A stretch of 64,000 nt of DNA from Chloroflexota bacterium (GTDB lineage Bacteria; Chloroflexota; Anaerolineae; UBA4142; SHND01). Positions 41,346 through 49,206 of this stretch are shown here, piece by piece. The notes below the pieces were generated by a model. The model ran no database searches. It was not told where the DNA came from and was given only the letters and a program-made list of their open reading frames with translations. The DNA lies in NCBI GenBank assembly GCA_029778615.1, contig JAKOPZ010000085.1:1-64000 (forward strand), in the 5' to 3' direction. Both the position numbers and the translations under genes were made by a program. The stretch's first letter is position 1, and each line of letters begins with the position of its first letter.

Positions 41346-41397
41346 GTAGCAGGCAGCAAGACCCAATGCATGACTTGCTGCCTGCTACTTTTTTTTC
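41346..41397 (+). terminator. Terminator made from a GTAGCAGG-family hairpin
   Basis: 15-nt arms GTAGCAGGCAGCAAG / CTTGCTGCCTGCTAC with a 14-nt loop, followed by eight T. It is related in sequence to the repeat at 17338-17405. Confidence 0.85.
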
Positions 41398-41399
41398 CT

Positions 41400-42554
41400 A
41401 TGTGGCAATTTAAAAGTCCATTTGTCGTTTTTGGCGAGGATGCGCTCGAGTATCTCAACAATATTCAGGCGCGCCAGTTTTTCATCGTCACCGACGCAAA
41501 CATGGTGCGGCTCGGCTTGGTTGACATGGTCGCGCATCATTTGAACGCCCCCTACACCGTGTTTGACCGGGTAGAACCGGAACCTTCACTGCAAACGGTG
41601 CGCCTCGCCGCGCAAACGATGGACCAATCGCAGCCCGATTGGATTATCGGTTTGGGCGGCGGCTCGTGTATGGATGCGGCAAAAGCCGCGTGGCTGCTGC
41701 ACGAAAAACCCGACGCCGATATTACGACAATTAACCCGATGGAAGATTATGGGCTGCGCGCCAAAGCCAAGTTGATAGCCATCCCCACAACTTCCGGCAC
41801 CGGTTCGGAAACAACCATGGCGACCGTGCTGACCGACAAGGAGGAACAGCGCAAACTCGCGCTCGGTTCGTACGAACTCGTCCCCGATATAGCCATCGTG
41901 GACCCGGCGCTCGTGATGAAATTGCCCCAAGCCATTACCGTTGATACGGGCATGGATGTGTTGACGCACGCGGTGGAAGGATATACCAGCCGGATGCACA
42001 ATGATTTTTCCGACGGGATGTGTTTGAAAGCAACCGAATTGGTGATGAAATATCTGCCGCGCGCCTACGCCGACGGGAGCGATCTCGAAGCGCGCACCCA
42101 CATGCACAATGCGGCGACCATTGCCGGTTTGGGCTTTGGCAATTCGCAAGCCGCGCTCGCGCACGCGATGGGTCACGCGCTCGGCGCATTATTCAAACTC
42201 GCGCACGGACGCGCGGTGAGTTTGTTTTTGCCGTACACGATTGAATACACGGCGAACGGCGGCGACTCGCGCTATATTGAACTCGCGCACATGATGAAAC
42301 TGCACACCCATTCGGAAATGGAATCGGCGCGCGAGATTGCCGAACATATTCGCGAATTGCAGCGGAGCATGAACATGCCCACTTCGCTTCAGGACGCGGG
42401 CATTCCGCACGACGAATTTGTCGAGGCCCTGCCGCGTCTTGTGGCGAATGCAAATATGGATACACAAGTCGTGATGAATATGCGCGTGCCGGAAAGTGCC
42501 GAGTTGGAAAAACTATTCGAGTATGCCTACGCGGGTCGCCGCGTTGATTTTTGA
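41400..42554 (+). CDS. Iron-containing alcohol dehydrogenase
   Basis: 384 residues from the ATG at 41400. NAD(P) motif GLGGGSCMDAAKA; AIPTTSGTGSE; metal-binding His residues in DVLTHAVEGY, HAMGHALGALFKLAHGRA. These are standard for group III Fe-dependent alcohol dehydrogenases, which reduce aldehydes or oxidise alcohols with NAD(P)H. In this neighbourhood, with an acyl-ACP reductase-like protein 3 kb downstream, a role in fatty aldehyde to alcohol reduction is attractive but unproved. It starts right after the phasin terminator with no clear ribosome site. Confidence 0.92.
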   Translation: MWQFKSPFVVFGEDALEYLNNIQARQFFIVTDANMVRLGLVDMVAHHLNAPYTVFDRVEPEPSLQTVRLAAQTMDQSQPDWIIGLGGGSCMDAAKAAWLLHEKPDADITTINPMEDYGLRAKAKLIAIPTTSGTGSETTMATVLTDKEEQRKLALGSYELVPDIAIVDPALVMKLPQAITVDTGMDVLTHAVEGYTSRMHNDFSDGMCLKATELVMKYLPRAYADGSDLEARTHMHNAATIAGLGFGNSQAALAHAMGHALGALFKLAHGRAVSLFLPYTIEYTANGGDSRYIELAHMMKLHTHSEMESAREIAEHIRELQRSMNMPTSLQDAGIPHDEFVEALPRLVANANMDTQVVMNMRVPESAELEKLFEYAYAGRRVDF

Positions 42555-42581
42555 CACGCGGCATGGAACTGAATTGCCTCT

Positions 42582-43412
42582 ATGTTCACACGCAACAAAA
42601 CTGTCGGACTCGCGTTGAGTGGTGGAGCCGCACGCGGCGCGGCGCATCTCGGCGTACTGCGCGTGCTCGAGCGCGCCAAGATTCCGATTGATGTGGTTGC
42701 GGGCGTGAGCGCGGGTTCCATCGTCGGCGCGTTGTATTGCGCGGGCGTGTCATTGGACGACATGCTGCACGCGATGGAGGATTTCCGTTGGAGCCAAATC
42801 ACTTCGCTGACGCTTCCGCGTCACGGCCTTGTCTCGTTCGCCAAGTTGGAAAAATATCTCGTCAAATGGATTGGCGACGTGTGGTTCAGCGAATTGCAAG
42901 TTCCATTCGCCGTTGGCACGACGGACTTGCTGACGGGACGCGCCGTGACGTTTGTCACCGGACGCGTGGCGCCGCTTGTGCGCGCGAGTTGTTCCATTCC
43001 CGGTCTGGTTGTGCCGCTCGAGTATGGCGATTACTGGTTGTGCGACGGTGCCATTTCGTGTAATTTGCCATCGCAAGCCGCACGCGATTTGGGCGCGGAC
43101 ATTGTGATTGGCGTGGACTTGATGCAACCGTACGTGCGAAAAAATTTCGGGGCGTTGGGCATTGCCAGCACCGCGCTCGAGATTCTGGTGCGGCATTCCG
43201 GCGGCGGTGTGCAAGGCGCGGACATTGTGATTGCTCCCGCGTTGGATAACAAGACCTATTCGCGTTTCAGTCGTTACCGCGAAATGATTGAATTGGGAGA
43301 ACGCGCGGCAGAGCAAATCCTGCCAGCCCTGCGCGCGCAAGGAGTGGGGCATTCCGTTGCAGAGTTCGCACACGAAACAAAAATCCCCGCTCTCGCTCCG
43401 GACGGGGATTAG
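42582..43412 (+). CDS. Patatin-like phospholipase (RssA/NTE type)
   Basis: 276 residues. The oxyanion motif is GLALSGGAARGAAHLGVL, the nucleophile Ser is in GVSAGSIVGAL (GxSxG), and the catalytic Asp is in LCDGAISCNLP (DGA). The dyad is complete. Patatins hydrolyse acyl esters, and members occur on PHA granules and lipid bodies. It follows the alcohol dehydrogenase by 27 bp. The last codons form a stem (AATCCCCG / CGGGGATT) that may end the transcript. Confidence 0.9.
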   Translation: MFTRNKTVGLALSGGAARGAAHLGVLRVLERAKIPIDVVAGVSAGSIVGALYCAGVSLDDMLHAMEDFRWSQITSLTLPRHGLVSFAKLEKYLVKWIGDVWFSELQVPFAVGTTDLLTGRAVTFVTGRVAPLVRASCSIPGLVVPLEYGDYWLCDGAISCNLPSQAARDLGADIVIGVDLMQPYVRKNFGALGIASTALEILVRHSGGGVQGADIVIAPALDNKTYSRFSRYREMIELGERAAEQILPALRAQGVGHSVAEFAHETKIPALAPDGD

Positions 43413-43480
43413 AGTAAATTTCCAAAACCCCTTTGCAAACTTCCGACGACGTAACGGACGGCGCGCGCGAGTTGACTCGT

Positions 43481-44044
43481 TCAATTCCGCGCGCGTTTCT
43501 TTTTTGCAGGTTTGGGTTTGAGCGTTTCCAATTCGCGTTTCAGGTCGGCAACTTGATGCGCCAACTCTTGGACTTGATTCCGCGTCGGGGTGCCGCGCTT
43601 TGCCAGCGCGCGCTCCAATTTGACTTCGTCGGGCGAGCGCGGTTCGGGATGCACGGACAATAATTTTTCCAACAGCTGCGTGCCCAGTTTTTTGCTGAGC
43701 GCGCCATTTTGAATCAGCTTCATCATGCGCTGCTCAATTTCGGAATCTATCCGCGCGGCGGCATCCAGCGGCAAAACCGTGTTGCGAATTTGTTTGAGCG
43801 TTTGATTGCTCGCTTGAATAATATTGGTCAGGACGGTGTTGGGCAGCCCACTGCTCGCCTGCCGTTCTTGTTCAAAAATAATCTGCGCTTGAATTTGCGC
43901 GGTAATATCTTCGCCCGTGCCGTGGTCCAGGACCATAATGTCATCGCCCTGCCGAATCATTTCGGCGAGGTCGAAAAGCGTCACATAACGTTTCGCGTGG
44001 GTATCGTACAATTTGCGGTTGTTGTAGCGTTTGATAATCGGCAT
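43481..44044 (-). CDS. phaR: PhaR-type polyhydroxyalkanoate synthesis regulator
   Basis: 187 residues from the ATG at 44044, which has GAGG 5 nt upstream; a GTG at 44050 overlaps that ribosome site. The N-terminal DNA-binding domain is diagnostic: MPIIKRYNNRKLYDTHAKRYVTLFDLAEMIRQGDDIMVLD. An accumulation-regulatory segment (EDITAQIQAQIIFEQE) and a long helical tail with a coiled-coil (QELAHQVADLKRELETL) follow. PhaR represses phasin genes and is released when it binds nascent granules. Two copies of the local operator overlap its own predicted promoter, consistent with autoregulation. No PHA synthase is in the window. Confidence 0.9.
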   Translation of the reverse strand: MPIIKRYNNRKLYDTHAKRYVTLFDLAEMIRQGDDIMVLDHGTGEDITAQIQAQIIFEQERQASSGLPNTVLTNIIQASNQTLKQIRNTVLPLDAAARIDSEIEQRMMKLIQNGALSKKLGTQLLEKLLSVHPEPRSPDEVKLERALAKRGTPTRNQVQELAHQVADLKRELETLKPKPAKKKRARN

Positions 44045-44077
44045 AGCCACCTCAGATTGGGTCGCGGCGCCAAGATA

Positions 44078-44110
44078 TGACGCAGCGCGTCAAAATGACG
44101 CAAAGCGTCA
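44078..44110. promoter_or_regulatory. Operators O3 and O4 in the phaR leader
   Basis: O3 TGACGCA-G-CGCGTCA (44078-44092) and O4 TGACGCA-A-AGCGTCA (44096-44110), centres 18 bp apart. A minus-strand -10-like TATACT lies at 44124-44119, so both sites overlap the transcript start of phaR. Confidence 0.8.
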
Positions 44111-44138
44111 TAAACGCTAGTATAACCGTTGTTAGAGG

Positions 44139-44176
44139 AAAACAAAAGAGGCGGCGCGCGGCGAGCGCGACGCCTC
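44139..44176 (-). terminator. Terminator-like hairpin after phasin 2
   Basis: Minus strand GAGGCG ... CGCCTC stem with a GC-rich loop, then TTTTGTTTT. It separates the phasin transcript from phaR. Confidence 0.6.
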
Positions 44177-44227
44177 CGGAGAGAGACGAGAGTCGGTTGC
44201 GACTCTGGCACCCGACATCCCTACCAA

Positions 44228-44524
44228 TCAAGCAATCGCGTGTTCAACACGTTTCACGGCTTTTTTGACGGTCTTGTTCGCGCGCGCCATAGCGGTTTTT
44301 TGTTCTTTTTGCACTTCGTGCGCGAATTGACGAACGTCTTTGTTGCTCTGGCGCGCCATTTTGCGCGCGTCCTGTTGCATGCGCTCGCCGCGCGTGACAA
44401 AGGTCTCGAACAACTTGCCCAATTCATCGCCCGCCACGCCGAATGCGCCGACATACGCCAACGCCATCTTGCGGGTGAATTCCATAAAGCGGTTGGGCTC
44501 TTTCATTTCTACTTTTTTTACTGC
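44228..44524 (-). CDS. Phasin-family granule-associated protein 2
   Basis: 98 residues from the ATG at 44524, with AGGAGGC upstream. After a short lead, FTRKMALAYVGAFGVAGDELGKLFETFVTRGERM matches the hydrophobic-then-charged phasin signature and aligns with phasin 1 (FRKMMLASVGVVGVAQDEI). The rest is a Lys/Arg/Gln-rich helix (DVRQFAHEVQKEQKTAMARANKTVKKAVKRV). It lies downstream of the small phasin-like gene and upstream of phaR, all on the minus strand. Confidence 0.8.
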   Translation of the reverse strand, partial: AVKKVEMKEPNRFMEFTRKMALAYVGAFGVAGDELGKLFETFVTRGERMQQDARKMARQSNKDVRQFAHEVQKEQKTAMARANKTVKKAVKRVEHAIA

Positions 44525-44619
44525 CATTGGATTTGCCTCCTGTGCAAATTTCAATTCTGTTACCATCGGCGCGACAACGTGTATGACACAAGGTCCCGCT
44601 GTCCACCGAAATCCTCTTG

Positions 44620-44817
44620 CTAACGACGGACCCAGGCACGCGCGCTTTTTTCGACGCGCGCACCACGGCGGACAATTATCTTCAAGAGCATGTTAGGGCG
44701 AATGATGCGGTTGACATGGTCGCTTGCGATGCCAAGCCCACCGAGAGCTGCCAGCACGAGCATCCGTCCGAGATTTCTTGGTTCCGGCGCCTCCGGGACT
44801 TGGGTTTTGACTGCCAT
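44620..44817 (-). CDS. Small phasin-like protein 3
   Basis: 65 residues from the ATG at 44817 with GGAGGG upstream. It contains RMLVLAALGGLGIASDHVNRIIRPNM, alignable with the ALAYVGAFGVAGDELG core of phasin 2, but lacks the long charged tail. The C-terminus is basic (IIVRRGARVEKSARAWVRR). Its promoter is consensus-like (TTGACA-17-TATAAT) with operators in the spacer and at the start, so it should be tightly repressed. It may be a minimal granule-surface peptide. Confidence 0.65.
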   Translation of the reverse strand: MAVKTQVPEAPEPRNLGRMLVLAALGGLGIASDHVNRIIRPNMLLKIIVRRGARVEKSARAWVRR

Positions 44818-44845
44818 GTGTGATGCCCTCCGCGAAAAATTTTTA

Positions 44846-44860
44846 TGACGCAGTGCGTCA
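44846..44860. promoter_or_regulatory. Operator O5 (TGACGCA-G-TGCGTCA)
   Basis: Perfect palindrome that extends 3 further bp each side (TTA/TAA). It sits just downstream of the minus-strand transcript start of the small phasin-like gene. Confidence 0.85.
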
Positions 44861-44871
44861 TAATCACAAAC

Positions 44872-44900
44872 ATTATAACGCACTGCGTCATAAATGTCAA
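44872..44900 (-). promoter_or_regulatory. Consensus promoter with embedded operator O6
   Basis: Minus strand -35 TTGACA (44900-44895), 17 bp, -10 TATAAT (44877-44872). Operator O6 (TAACGCA-C-TGCGTCA, 44876-44890) lies in the spacer, one mismatch from consensus. Confidence 0.85.
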
Positions 44901-44962
44901 TAGCCCGCGCGGGGCGTGCCTGTGCTACAATAGGGGCAGTTGCACAGAAAGGATTTTCACCC

Positions 44963-45394
44963 ATGCCCGTCTTTCAAAACAGCCAGCAGTTTTACGATAC
45001 GGTCGGTGAGTTGATGGACCGCGCGAAAACTGACCCCGTCGTCGGTCCCAAAATCGCCAAAGCCGGAGTCATTCTGCAATTCAAATACACCGACCCCGAC
45101 GCGGTGACCACAGTGAACGCGAAAAGCAAACCCACACAGCCCGGCGCGTTTGTGGACGTGATTCACGGTCCGACCACCCTCAAGCCCGATATTGAAATGA
45201 CGATGCAAGCCGACGTCGCCCATCAATTCTGGCAAGGCAAGGTAAATCTCGTCGAAGCGCTCGCGCGCAAAAGAATCCTGCTCAAAGGCAATCAACTCAA
45301 AGTGCTCGGACTTTTGCCCGCCGTCGCGCCCCTCTATAAAAAGTACCCGGAACTCTTGCGCGAAAAGGGACTCGAAAAGTTGCTTGCCAAATAG
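44963..45394 (+). CDS. SCP2 sterol/lipid-carrier domain protein 1
   Basis: 143 residues from the ATG at 44963 with AAAGGA upstream. The SCP2-like fold is recognisable: GVILQFKYTDPDAVTTVNAK, a beta region PDIEMTMQADVAHQFWQGKVNLVEALARKRILLKGN, and a C-terminal helix LLPAVAPLYKKYPELLREKGL. SCP2 domains bind acyl chains, acyl-CoA or sterols in a hydrophobic tunnel. It is divergent from the operator-controlled phasin-like gene and may share its regulatory region. A second SCP2 gene is at 50571. Confidence 0.85.
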   Translation: MPVFQNSQQFYDTVGELMDRAKTDPVVGPKIAKAGVILQFKYTDPDAVTTVNAKSKPTQPGAFVDVIHGPTTLKPDIEMTMQADVAHQFWQGKVNLVEALARKRILLKGNQLKVLGLLPAVAPLYKKYPELLREKGLEKLLAK

Positions 45395-45457
45395 ATTGGC
45401 GCGCACCCCCTTCCTGCACCCTCCCCCATCGGCGCGCTCGTGTGCGTCGTTGGCTAC

Positions 45458-45502
45458 AAGGACGAATGACCAGCTACAACAGGGTCATTCGTCCTTTGTT
45501 TT
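45458..45502 (+). terminator. Rho-independent terminator after SCP2 gene 1
   Basis: Perfect 14-nt arms AAGGACGAATGACC / GGTCATTCGTCCTT with an 11-nt loop, then TGTTTTTG. Confidence 0.9.
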
Positions 45503-45665
45503 TGTTCGCGGGCGGAGAGATGATGAGGATAACGCATTTCAAAAGCAGTCGTCAGAATCAGGGCAGGCACGCTGTACCTGACCTCGCGTTCGTGCGTACT
45601 GCGACAATTCCTTTTTGAAATGGGTTGAGCAAAAGCCATTCCGAAAAAATCAACAAGGTGCATTC

Positions 45666-47873
45666 ATGAAACACATTCTGGTAATTGACCTGCAACGCGG
45701 TGAACCAACCTCTCCCGGGCGCGATGGGACGCGCACCCTTTCCTTTGCGGGAAATGAGATTGAAATCAAACACGTCGGCTGCGATGGGGATGTCGAACGC
45801 GCGCGCGAACTCATCGCGCAATACGATGGACAAGTGGATGCGATGGCGTTGGAGGGAATGCCCGCACAATTGAAATTGGGGAACATCACGCACGCGCACG
45901 AACTGGGAACCCAACTGCGCGCCATCGCTACGCAAACACCCGTCGTGGATGGCAGCGGCGTGCGCGATGGTTTGGAACGCTGGGCAGTGATGCTCGCGGA
46001 CCGCGCGCAGCCCGGCATCTTTGCCGAAAAATTTATTTTGATGGTGCCGGGCGTGAATCATTCGGGGCTCGCGGATGAAATCGCCAAGCACAGCCCCGCG
46101 ATGCGGTACGCCGACCCGTTCGTTTTTTTTAATCTCCCCGATTTTCCGGGCGTGGGCAGCAAGCAAACTTTGGAACAAGTTGCCGCGCCCACGCTCGAAC
46201 AGCTCGCGCGTTTGCCATTCAAGCGCGTGCATCCGCTTGCGGGCACACCACATGCCCATCGCGCGGAATCGCCGTTTGAGCACGCCGACGTTTTGGTCGG
46301 CGACATTGGCGCGATTCGACGTTATGCCCCGCACGAATTGAAACGCAAAACGATTGTGGTCGAATCCGCGACGGAAGCGGACATTGCGGATTTAAAAGCG
46401 CGCGGCGCATCCATTGTGGTGACGTTGATGCCCGGCTTGGACGAACGCGGCGCGTTGGGCGATTTGCCCGCGTCGGTGCTCGAAGCGATTTTTGTCGCGT
46501 GCCGTACCAACACGGCATTGTCGTTGAACGAAGACACCTATCTCGACATGATGGCGAATCTGGATTGGACGCCGCACATCCGCTATTTGCGCGCGGACGA
46601 AGCCGGCGTGAATAAATTCGCGTTCGTGATTCATCCACTCAACGTGGCTTTCATTCACCAAAACAAATTGTTGAAATGGACAAAATATCTGCCGGATGAT
46701 TTGGTCGAAGCAACCGCCGCGTATTTTCCGCCCCTCTATCTTTCCAAAATTACCGGCGCGCAATCGCCGACCACGGGGCAGCGTGTGGAGGGATATTTGT
46801 TTTCGCTCGGCGCGACGCCGCGTCAAATGATGCAGCACAATGAAAAATTTACCTACACGCGCTTGAATCAAGCCGCGCGCATGGCGGAACGCATGGGTGC
46901 GCGCATCATGGGGCTCGGCGCGTTCACAAGCGTCGTCGGCGACGCGGGCATCACCGTCGCGAATGAATCAGACATTGCGATTACGTCCGGTAATTCGCTC
47001 ACCGTCGCGGCAACGCTCGAAGCCGCCAAGCAAGCGGTGATTCAAATGGGCGCGACCGATTTGACACGCGGCAAAGTGATGATTGTCGGCGCGACCGGTT
47101 CGATTGGTTCCGTCTGCGCGCGTTTGCTGGCGCAAGCGATTCACGATGTCGTTCTCGTTTCGATTGAACCCGCGAAATTGATTGAACTCAAACGTACGAT
47201 TCAAAATGAAACGCCCGGCGCGCAAGTGACCATCGCGCTGCGCGCGGACGAACTCATTGGCGAGTGTGATTTGATTGTGACCGCGACGTCCGCGTTCGGA
47301 CAGCGCGTTGTGGACATTACCAAATGCAAACCGGGCGCGGTGATTTGTGATGTGGCGCGCCCGCCCGACATTAACACGGCGGAAGCGGCGCTGCGTCCCG
47401 ATGTGTTGGTCATCGAAAGCGGCGAAGTATTGATTCCCGGCGACATTGATTTTGGATACGATATTGGGCTGCCGCCGAAAACGTCATACGCGTGTCTCGC
47501 GGAAACGTGTTTGCTCGCGATGGAAGGTCGCTTTGAAGATTACACGCTCGGACGCAATATCGAAATGGAGCGCGTCAAAGAGATTTACCGGCTCTTTAAA
47601 AAACATCAATTCAAACTCGCGGGCTTGCGTTCATTCGGCAAATACATCACGGCAGAAGATGTCGCGGTGAAACGCGCGTTGGCAGAAGAATTGCGCGCGG
47701 ATGCGGAGCGATTCGCAAACGTCAAACGTGAAACGTCAAAGCAATTGGCGAAAATTCCCGCGTCGTCGAAAGGCGTGCGCGTTTCCAACAACGGTTGGAA
47801 AAAATGGTTGGCAATCGGCGTTGGCGCGGGTATAATTGGGGCGATTGCAATGCGTCCGCGTACACTCCATTAG
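45666..47873 (+). CDS. Two-domain protein with C-terminal acyl-ACP reductase (AAR-like) domain
   Basis: 735 residues from the ATG at 45666 (AAGGTG upstream). Residues about 1-315 resemble a Chloroflexota family sometimes labelled quinate/shikimate dehydrogenase-like ([34 protein letters not shown]), lacking an obvious nucleotide motif. From about 320 it follows cyanobacterial aldehyde-forming acyl-ACP reductase: [13 protein letters not shown] (416-428), NADP-binding [12 protein letters not shown] (about 472-483), and [14 protein letters not shown], whose first Cys, C610, aligns with the acyl-thioester Cys. The C-terminus has a short membrane-seeking helix ([16 protein letters not shown]). No aldehyde deformylating oxygenase gene is nearby, so alkane synthesis is not implied. 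Confidence 0.8.
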   Translation: MKHILVIDLQRGEPTSPGRDGTRTLSFAGNEIEIKHVGCDGDVERARELIAQYDGQVDAMALEGMPAQLKLGNITHAHELGTQLRAIATQTPVVDGSGVRDGLERWAVMLADRAQPGIFAEKFILMVPGVNHSGLADEIAKHSPAMRYADPFVFFNLPDFPGVGSKQTLEQVAAPTLEQLARLPFKRVHPLAGTPHAHRAESPFEHADVLVGDIGAIRRYAPHELKRKTIVVESATEADIADLKARGASIVVTLMPGLDERGALGDLPASVLEAIFVACRTNTALSLNEDTYLDMMANLDWTPHIRYLRADEAGVNKFAFVIHPLNVAFIHQNKLLKWTKYLPDDLVEATAAYFPPLYLSKITGAQSPTTGQRVEGYLFSLGATPRQMMQHNEKFTYTRLNQAARMAERMGARIMGLGAFTSVVGDAGITVANESDIAITSGNSLTVAATLEAAKQAVIQMGATDLTRGKVMIVGATGSIGSVCARLLAQAIHDVVLVSIEPAKLIELKRTIQNETPGAQVTIALRADELIGECDLIVTATSAFGQRVVDITKCKPGAVICDVARPPDINTAEAALRPDVLVIESGEVLIPGDIDFGYDIGLPPKTSYACLAETCLLAMEGRFEDYTLGRNIEMERVKEIYRLFKKHQFKLAGLRSFGKYITAEDVAVKRALAEELRADAERFANVKRETSKQLAKIPASSKGVRVSNNGWKKWLAIGVGAGIIGAIAMRPRTLH

Positions 47874-48039
47874 GTTCGTTTTGGTAGAAAAGCGAAAACG
47901 CGAATTTACGCGAATCCTTGCCAATCGCCGCGAACTTGAGTTCGCGTGAATTTGTTATGATTCGCGTAGCTTCGCGTTGCGTTCCTTTCGCAAAATCAGC
48001 GCTTTCCATTTTCGCAAGCTAACCGAAAGGTCAACGAAT
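47871..48039. repeat. Intergenic stretch with ACGCGAATTT-type repeats and a palindrome
   Basis: Near-repeats of ACGCGAATTTACGCGAATC, GCGTGAATTTG and GATTCGCGTAG. A perfect 16-bp palindrome (GCGAACTT/AGTTCGC core) lies at 47931-47946. Nothing coding is seen. GAAAGG near 48027 is the ribosome site for the next gene. Confidence 0.55.
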
Positions 48040-49068
48040 ATGACTGACGAACGCGTCATTCTTGTAACCGGCGTCGCGGGCTTTTGGGGGAATCGCGCCG
48101 CCGCGAAATTGATGGAACAAGATAATGTTCACGTCATCGGCATTGATAGCGAGCCGCCGCAAACCAATCTCGAGGGGCTCGATTTTGTTCAAGCCGATGT
48201 CCGCAATCCCCTCCTCATCGAATTACTCCAAGAAGAAAATGTGGAAACGGTCTTGCATTTGCAGTTCCGCGAAACGCTCACGCCGAGCGAAGCCACGTTT
48301 GAACAAAATGTGATGGGCACCGCGAAACTTTTGGGTGCGTGCAGTGAAGCGGGCGTCAAGCATGTTGTGTTGAAAAGCAGCACGATGGTATATGGCGCGC
48401 GCCCCGACAATCCGATGTATCTGCGCGAAGACCATCCGTTGAACGCCCCGAAAAAATACGGCTATCTGCGCGATTGGATCGAAGCCGAAAAATACGCCGA
48501 AAGTTTTCGCGACCAAAATCCGGATGCGACACTCACCATTTTGCGGTTCGGCAATATTGCGGGACCCAAAGCGGATACGCCGCTAACGCGTTTTTTGCGC
48601 GCCGAAGAAGCGGTCACACTATTGGGCTTTGACCCGATGATGCAAGTGATTCACGAGCACGATGTGATTGCGGCATTGGTGCACGCGGTCAACGGCACCT
48701 ATCCGGGGACGTACAATGTCGCGCCGGAAAAAGGAATGCCGCTTTGGAAAATATTGGGGCTCGCGCGCAAAGTGCCCCTGCCCGTTTTGCATCCGCTCGC
48801 TTACTGGAGCGTTTCGCTTGGCGGTCCGCGCCTCGCGCCGCTGCCGCTTGATTATTTGCGCTATCCCTGCATGGGCGACATGCAGAAAATGCGCGACGAA
48901 CTGCAATTCACTCCGCAGTACACGCCGGAAGAAACCGTGCGCGAACTCGCGTCACAACAGCGCTTGCGCAAATTGTTTGGCAAAAAGAGCGCGGACGCGT
49001 TGGACGAAGACCGCTTGCGGGATACCATTCAACGCCGCAAACGCGCGCGGACGCGGGCGGGCAGTTAG
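48040..49068 (+). CDS. Extended SDR (NAD-dependent epimerase-like) with altered catalytic motif
   Basis: 342 residues. The Rossmann motif is TGVAGFWGNRAA with VIGIDSEP as the acidic end of strand 2. QFRETLTPSEATFEQNVMGT and STMVYGARPDNPM are typical of extended SDR epimerases or ketoreductases. The catalytic YxxxK is changed: aligned with YARDK-type relatives the site reads Y142-L-R-D-W146, so the general-base Lys is a Trp. It may bind a nucleotide or lipid substrate without standard redox chemistry, or use another base. It lies between the AAR-like protein and the acyltransferase in the same direction, probably one operon. The C-terminal tail is very basic. Confidence 0.8.
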   Translation: MTDERVILVTGVAGFWGNRAAAKLMEQDNVHVIGIDSEPPQTNLEGLDFVQADVRNPLLIELLQEENVETVLHLQFRETLTPSEATFEQNVMGTAKLLGACSEAGVKHVVLKSSTMVYGARPDNPMYLREDHPLNAPKKYGYLRDWIEAEKYAESFRDQNPDATLTILRFGNIAGPKADTPLTRFLRAEEAVTLLGFDPMMQVIHEHDVIAALVHAVNGTYPGTYNVAPEKGMPLWKILGLARKVPLPVLHPLAYWSVSLGGPRLAPLPLDYLRYPCMGDMQKMRDELQFTPQYTPEETVRELASQQRLRKLFGKKSADALDEDRLRDTIQRRKRARTRAGS

Positions 49069-49089
49069 AAACTGCGGCAACGCATAGCA

Positions 49090-49167
49090 AGTCAACCTTT
49101 GTTGACTGAATACAAATTCGACGGAGGTCGAATTCGCCCTGTGTTGCTCGCGAACTTTGTTCGCAAC
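49090..49167. repeat. Three consecutive small hairpins upstream of the acyltransferase
   Basis: AGTCAAC-CTTT-GTTGACT (49090-49107), AATTCGAC-GGAG-GTCGAATT (49115-49134) and GCGAAC-TTT-GTTCGC (49150-49164) follow one another in about 75 bp. Confidence 0.75.
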
Positions 49168-49206
49168 GAATTTCTATTCGCTTGCAAGTCGCAAGGAATC
49201 AAACCT

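Noticed and set aside
40158-41366. Long minus-strand frame of 402 codons opposite the sugar dehydrogenase and phasin
   Set aside because: Shadow of two well-supported plus-strand genes; its text has no motif.
45666-47873. Alkane biosynthesis locus
   Set aside because: Only the AAR-like domain is present. There is no aldehyde deformylating oxygenase in the window, so an alkane claim is unsupported.
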